Source: Agromyces atrinae
Lineage (GTDB): Bacteria; Actinomycetota; Actinomycetes; Actinomycetales; Microbacteriaceae
Assembly: GCF_013407835.1 (NCBI RefSeq)
Contig: NZ_JACCBI010000001.1
Coordinates: 1,798,001-1,862,000, forward strand
DNA: 64,000 nt
Reading direction: 5' to 3'
Position numbers and translations under genes: made by a program. Positions within the stretch are counted from its first letter, which is position 1. Each line of letters opens with the position of its first letter. The notes under the pieces are model-generated. The model worked only from the letters and a program-made list of their open reading frames with translations. It ran no database searches and was not told the origin of the DNA. Positions 59,782-64,000 of the stretch are shown one piece after another.

Positions 59782-62288
59782 GGGGCGATCTCCTTTCGGA
59801 AGACGTCAGGCAGGGAGAACACTCGGGGGCGGGAGCCGGCACGCCGGGTGAACGAGCGGAGCGACAGCGCCGCGCGGACACGACCGCGGAAGCCGGCCGA
59901 CGCGGCGAGCTGCTTGCGCTCGTCGTCGACGAGCTGCCACGCCCACTCGGCGAACTTCTTGGCCGGCGGGTGCTCGGAGAAGACCGCCCGGTCGACGCCC
60001 GCCGCGAGCGAGAGCGCCGCAGCGCGTCCCGACGACTCGGCAGCGAGGATGCGGCTCGGGGTCGACTCGAGGGGAATGCGGTAGTCGGTGTAGAGGTCGA
60101 CGAGTTCCTCCCACGCGGCCACGACCCGCACCTCGGTGTCGGGCGACCCGCGTCGCACGGAGCGGCGGATGCGCTTCGCGAAGAAGAGCGTCGCGAACGG
60201 CAGGAGGAGGAGCAGGAGCGCTCCCGTGCCGATGAGCACCCAGCGCATGATCGGCCAGAACGCGTCGAGCGCCTCGGACGGGCGATCGTCGGCGACGACC
60301 TCCTCATCGCTCGAATCGCTCTGCGCCTGGGGCGGATCGACGGCTTCGCTCGTGACCTCGTCGGGCACGGTCGGGTTCTCGGGCAGCTGCTCGCCCTCGG
60401 TGATCTCGGTCGGCAGCATGGCGAACTGCGGGGTCGCATCGATCGCCGTCCACTCGCCGCCCGCGGGCCGAGCCTCGATCCAGGCGGACATCGAGCCGCC
60501 CGTGCAGGCGTCGTCGCACGCGGGGATGCCGGGGACCTCCTCAGCACCCGCGAGTCGGACGCCGACGACGACGCGCGACTCGAAGCCCCAGTGCCGCGCG
60601 AGGAGGGCCGCTGCCGCCGCGAACTGCTCGTCGTCGCCGACGCCCGAGACGAGCATGTCCTCGTCCGCGCCGGGCCCCGCACGACGCTGCTGGTCGATCA
60701 TCGAGGTGAAGAGCGTCTCGAGACGGGCGCGCGAATGGCCCGCGTAGCTCGACAGGAATGCGTAGCGACCGGAGGCCGAGAGCGCGGCGACCCATGCCGA
60801 CGACGCGTCGTCCTCGAGCAGACCGTGGCTCAGGTAGCCGCGGGCGCGCAGCCGATCGATGAGTTCCTCGAACCCGGCTCCCGTGCGCGGCAGCTCTTGC
60901 AGGGCCGCCCACTCGGTGAGCGCGGGGTAGAGCTCGGGATCGATCGTCGACTCGCCGCCGGTGGCCGTCGCGAAGGACGTATCCGGCACGGGTTCGTCGG
61001 CCAGCACCGTGTACGAGTCACCCGGTACGAGCCCGTGACCGTCATCCGTCGGCGCGACGTCGACCGCTCCCCCGCCGTCGGGGGCGATGTGGAAGCCATC
61101 GGCGAGGGCCTCGGCGCGCGGGCCTCCGAACGACGGGGCGGCGGCGAGAAGCGTCGGGGCGGGCACCCAGATGCCGCCGAAGCCCTCACCGACCTGCACG
61201 TCGAGGTCGATGCGGTCGGACCCGGGGCCGGCGCTCCGCGGCAGGCGCGAGAATCGCGTGTCGGCTCCGACGTGGAAGACCTCGCCGTCGTACTCGTCGA
61301 GCACGGCGATCGGCAGTCGCCCGACACGATCGACGTCGCCTGTGATGCTGAAGGTCTCGGTGTCGAAGCTCGTCGACTGGAACCACGACCGGTAACCGCT
61401 CAGCGGGCTCGGCTGCTGCTGCACGACGACGTGCGGGTCGATGGTGTCACGGAGCGCGCCGCGTTCTCCGAGCGATGCGGCGGCGGGTGCGACGACGATG
61501 CCGCCGACGAGCGCGATCACGACGATGCCGACGGCGAGGGCGTTGCGGCGCACGGCGATCGCGATCGACTCGCCGCCCTGACGGACCGTGCCGGCACGCG
61601 CACGGGCGAGCGCTCGCGCACGCGTGAGACGGGCGCGGCCGAGCAGCCAGACGACCGCGGCGAGGAGGCTCAGCACACCGAGCCCGAGTTCGCGCGGGGC
61701 GGGCACCTCGACGCCGAGGACCGTGATCGGCGCGCTCGTCTCGCTCGATCCGAAGGCGATGCCGAAGACCGTCATGAGGAGCACGGCGAGGGCCGCGAGC
61801 GGCGTCCACCGGTTCTCGCGCGTGATGAGCGCGCTCGCGACGATCGAGCCGACGAAGACCACGATGAAGAACGGCACGAGCACCGCCTGGTACTCGCCGA
61901 CGGGAAGATCGAGGGTCAGCAGCTGCTTCCAGCCGACGACGATGCCGACGAGGCCGTCGAGGATGCCGCGGAAGAACGCACCGGGCGACGAGAACGCCGA
62001 AGGGATCGCGACGGGCACCACGGCGACGACGTAGAGCACGAAGGCAACGAGACCCGTCGTGAGGGCACCGGTCAGCCCGGTCCACTTGAGGTAGCGCGAC
62101 AGCACGATCGTGCCCGCACCGAGCAGCAGTCCGACGGCCGCGACGAGGATCATCCGCGGCGACTGGTAGACCGGCCAGGCCGCGAACGCCGCGAGCACCA
62201 CACCGACGACGAGGTACGCGAGACCCCAGATCACGATGATCTGGTCGTCGCTCGGGCGCACGGGCGCGGCTCGGCGGCGGCGGCTCAT
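59778..62288 (-). CDS. TgpA-like transglutaminase-fold membrane protein, probably inactive
   Basis: An 836-residue protein: about six N-terminal helices, an extracytoplasmic domain with a transglutaminase-like core (about 480-620), one more helix near 705, and a cytoplasmic DUF4129-like C-terminus. In the core the usual catalytic Cys is replaced: the stretch is 'VGDDEQFAAAAALLARHWGF' (about 549), and the His position is 'GSMSAWIEARPAGGEW' (about 600). Only the Asp in 'AIDATPQ' (about 616) is kept. So it looks like a structural or binding protein. It overlaps DUF58 and FHA genes by four bases on each side; MoxR-DUF58-TgpA is a common conserved trio. Confidence 0.85.
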   Translation of the reverse strand: MSRRRRAAPVRPSDDQIIVIWGLAYLVVGVVLAAFAAWPVYQSPRMILVAAVGLLLGAGTIVLSRYLKWTGLTGALTTGLVAFVLYVVAVVPVAIPSAFSSPGAFFRGILDGLVGIVVGWKQLLTLDLPVGEYQAVLVPFFIVVFVGSIVASALITRENRWTPLAALAVLLMTVFGIAFGSSETSAPITVLGVEVPAPRELGLGVLSLLAAVVWLLGRARLTRARALARARAGTVRQGGESIAIAVRRNALAVGIVVIALVGGIVVAPAAASLGERGALRDTIDPHVVVQQQPSPLSGYRSWFQSTSFDTETFSITGDVDRVGRLPIAVLDEYDGEVFHVGADTRFSRLPRSAGPGSDRIDLDVQVGEGFGGIWVPAPTLLAAAPSFGGPRAEALADGFHIAPDGGGAVDVAPTDDGHGLVPGDSYTVLADEPVPDTSFATATGGESTIDPELYPALTEWAALQELPRTGAGFEELIDRLRARGYLSHGLLEDDASSAWVAALSASGRYAFLSSYAGHSRARLETLFTSMIDQQRRAGPGADEDMLVSGVGDDEQFAAAAALLARHWGFESRVVVGVRLAGAEEVPGIPACDDACTGGSMSAWIEARPAGGEWTAIDATPQFAMLPTEITEGEQLPENPTVPDEVTSEAVDPPQAQSDSSDEEVVADDRPSEALDAFWPIMRWVLIGTGALLLLLLPFATLFFAKRIRRSVRRGSPDTEVRVVAAWEELVDLYTDYRIPLESTPSRILAAESSGRAAALSLAAGVDRAVFSEHPPAKKFAEWAWQLVDDERKQLAASAGFRGRVRAALSLRSFTRRAGSRPRVFSLPDVFRKEIAP

Positions 62289-63655
62289 CGGATCACTCCG
62301 CGGGCGAGGAGCTGGGTGAGGTCTCCGAGGGCACCGATCGTGACGACCGTGATCTCACGCGTCGCCTTGATCGTGGGCTCGGCTCCCGGTTCGCAGCGCA
62401 CGGCGATCGTCTCGATGCCCTGCGGCAGCGCGATGGCCGCCTGTCGAAGCCTCATGAGCGGCATCCGTTGGCCCGTGACGAGGAAGGCGATCGAGAGGTC
62501 GGAGAACGACTGGGCCGTGAGGTTGGTGACGGCCTCGAGTCGCATGACGTGCCCGCCCGACTCGATCGCGGCCATGCCGTCGAGGAGCGCCTTCGGCGTG
62601 CGCGTCGGCACCGTGCGGATCGACTGCACCGCGTTGCGGCTGAACTCAGGGATCGGCGCGCTCGCGGCGATGAGGACGTCGCGGCCCTCGCGGACCCCCT
62701 GGACACCGAGGGATGCCGCGGCGCTCACGGCCATCTCGAATTCGTCTTCCGTCTCGAACTCCTCGTCGTCGAGGTCGAGGAGGATCGCGATGCGCGCGTG
62801 GCGCGACTCTTCGTACTGGCGCACCATCAGGCGCCCCATCTTCGCGGTCGACTTCCAGTGCACGTGACGCTGCGAGTCGCCGACGACGTACTCGCGCACG
62901 GCGTGGAAGGAGAGGTCGGCGTCGACGAGGGCGTTCGTCGGGGTGCCCTCGAGGTCGCGGATGAGACCGGCGCTCGTCGGCGGGATCGGCACGGTGATGG
63001 GGTGCACGTAGATGCGCTGCACCTCGGGCCAGCTGAGCTCGCGCTTCAGCACGCCGAGCGGGTCGCCGCGCGAGATGGTCATCGGGCCGACATCGATGAC
63101 GCCGCGGCGCTGGGCGGCGATCGTCAGCTCTTCGCGGTGGTGGCCGCCGGCTCGGAGGAGCGGGACGTGCACCTCGACGAGGCCCGCACCGACGGGGATG
63201 TCGACGACGCCCGGGAGCGACACGCGCTCGCCCTTGTTGACGAGGTCGAGGCGACCGCCGACCTCGTTGCCGGCCACGACGCGGTCACGGTCGAGCTGGA
63301 GGTCGAGCCGGTAGTCGTGCGCTCCGATGAGGAACGGCACGCACAGGGCGAGCAGCACGAAGGCGATGCCCGCGACGACCCAGCCCTCGATCCAGCCGAA
63401 GCCGAGGCCCGTGGCGACACCCGCGATGAGCGCGACAGCGAGCAGCAGTCCCGCGGGCGAGACCGTCTCGCGCACCCACGCGACCGAGCGTCGGACGACG
63501 CTCGCCGTTCCCCGCGCGGCGCGCCGGAGGCCGAAGACGGCCCCCGAGACGGCGCCGCGACGGGTCTGCGAATAGCGCGTGACGGTCTCGGCCCGGGTGT
63601 GGGTACCCGTGCCGGCCGTCGTGCGGCTGATCCGCGATTCGGTCTGAAAGCTCAC
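62285..63655 (-). CDS. DUF58-family membrane protein
   Basis: A 456-residue protein with two helices (about residues 65-90 and 95-112) and a C-terminal DUF58 domain (about 200-330) whose core is 'YVVGDSQRHVHWKSTAKMGR' with 'LMVRQYEESRHARIAILLDL' after it, followed by a von-Willebrand-like region. DUF58 proteins occur with MoxR ATPases and are thought to act in envelope assembly or protein maturation, without proof. The GTG start at 63655 overlaps the MoxR stop by four bases; the longer upstream frame is read inside MoxR. Confidence 0.9.
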   Translation of the reverse strand: MSFQTESRISRTTAGTGTHTRAETVTRYSQTRRGAVSGAVFGLRRAARGTASVVRRSVAWVRETVSPAGLLLAVALIAGVATGLGFGWIEGWVVAGIAFVLLALCVPFLIGAHDYRLDLQLDRDRVVAGNEVGGRLDLVNKGERVSLPGVVDIPVGAGLVEVHVPLLRAGGHHREELTIAAQRRGVIDVGPMTISRGDPLGVLKRELSWPEVQRIYVHPITVPIPPTSAGLIRDLEGTPTNALVDADLSFHAVREYVVGDSQRHVHWKSTAKMGRLMVRQYEESRHARIAILLDLDDEEFETEDEFEMAVSAAASLGVQGVREGRDVLIAASAPIPEFSRNAVQSIRTVPTRTPKALLDGMAAIESGGHVMRLEAVTNLTAQSFSDLSIAFLVTGQRMPLMRLRQAAIALPQGIETIAVRCEPGAEPTIKATREITVVTIGALGDLTQLLARGVIR

Positions 63656-64000
63656 GCAGCGCCGTTCTCGCGGGGCGGAGCGACGTCGAGCAGGATCTGG
63701 TTGATGACGGCGATCGCGGTGACGCCGTCGAACTCGGCCTCGGGCTCGAGGACGAGTCGGTGGGCGAGCGCCGGCACGGCCAGCTCGCGGACGTCGTCGG
63801 GGGTGACGAACGTGCGCCCGTGGGCGGCGGCCCACGTCATGACGATGCGCGACAGTGCCAGAGCACCGCGGACGCTCACGCCGAGCCGCACCTCGGTCGC
63901 GCGACGTGTGGCGTCGACGATCCGCATGATGTAGTCGGAGACGAGCGGGTTGACGTAGACGCCGCGCGCCATGTCGGACATCGTGACGATCGTGTCAGTC
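63652..64000 (-). CDS. MoxR-family AAA+ ATPase, N-terminal part beyond window
   Basis: The frame is open to the right edge, so only the C-terminal ~115 residues are present. They are the helical lid domain: 'NPLVSDYIMRIVDATR' and 'LGVSVRGALALSRIVMTWAA', ending 'VTPDDVRELAVPALAHRLVL', all typical of MoxR proteins. MoxR ATPases act as chaperone-like remodelers with DUF58 partners, and here DUF58 follows by a four-base overlap. The Walker motifs lie outside the window. Confidence 0.88.
   Translation of the reverse strand, partial: TDTIVTMSDMARGVYVNPLVSDYIMRIVDATRRATEVRLGVSVRGALALSRIVMTWAAAHGRTFVTPDDVRELAVPALAHRLVLEPEAEFDGVTAIAVINQILLDVAPPRENGAA

Overview
The window reads as chromosome from a very GC-rich actinobacterium, most likely a Microbacteriaceae member. 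This is inferred from an actinobacterial type VII secretion (T7SS) locus with fused EccC, EccB, EccD, mycosins and WXG100 proteins, a DtxR/IdeR-type iron box, several probable leaderless promoters, and DUF559, DUF3105 and Pr6Pr proteins common in that family. I see no rRNA, tRNA, CRISPR array, phage or transposase gene.

Layout. 1-7.2 kb: end-truncated amino-acid permease, transsulfuration pair metB-cbs, DUF3105 and DUF305 membrane proteins, ABC exporter. 7.3-8.4 kb: a DUF559 nuclease-like gene bracketed by two inverted copies of an 87-bp palindrome. 8.5-13.5 kb: sugar ABC importer (two permeases and a lipoprotein) with a divergent LacI regulator. 13.6-16.9 kb: MarR-MFS pair, DUF805, APH-like kinase. 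16.9-18.2 kb: rplJ-rplL with a leader attenuator. 18.3-28.7 kb: PfkB kinase, DHA2 exporter with its MarR, AAA ATPase, PAP2 phosphatase, iron-regulated SIP protein, two-component system and the MacB-like ABC exporter beside it. 28.9-38.2 kb: four overlapping sugar genes (two Gfo/Idh/MocA oxidoreductases, two TIM-barrel isomerases) divergent from a ROK regulator, then a 1256-residue secreted rhamnogalacturonan lyase. 38.6-41.1 kb: YqaJ-like exonuclease, hydrolase and small membrane proteins.

41.2-56.2 kb is the T7SS. Leftward: two WXG100 proteins, a small helical protein, mycosin, a Gly-rich WXG-like protein, then a second EccD-like protein, RDD-FHA protein and EccC. Rightward: EccD, EccB and a second mycosin-like protease. 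Facing it, 64-56.5 kb is one tightly overlapping leftward operon: MoxR ATPase (truncated by the edge), DUF58, transglutaminase-like membrane protein with apparently lost catalytic residues, FHA protein, PP2C phosphatase, and a tail-anchored protein with ten copies of a GTVVVDR-type threonine motif. FHA domains, a phosphatase and a threonine array next to the secretion genes suggest Ser/Thr phospho-signalling tied to the envelope or to secretion; no kinase is in the window.

Scattered through intergenic space are families of long palindromes. One is exactly 61 bp (23-bp arm, 15-bp loop, 23-bp arm) in four copies whose inner arms differ but stay self-complementary. Another is about 87 bp in three copies, and two looser families are present. 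They and the threonine-motif array are the least explained features here.
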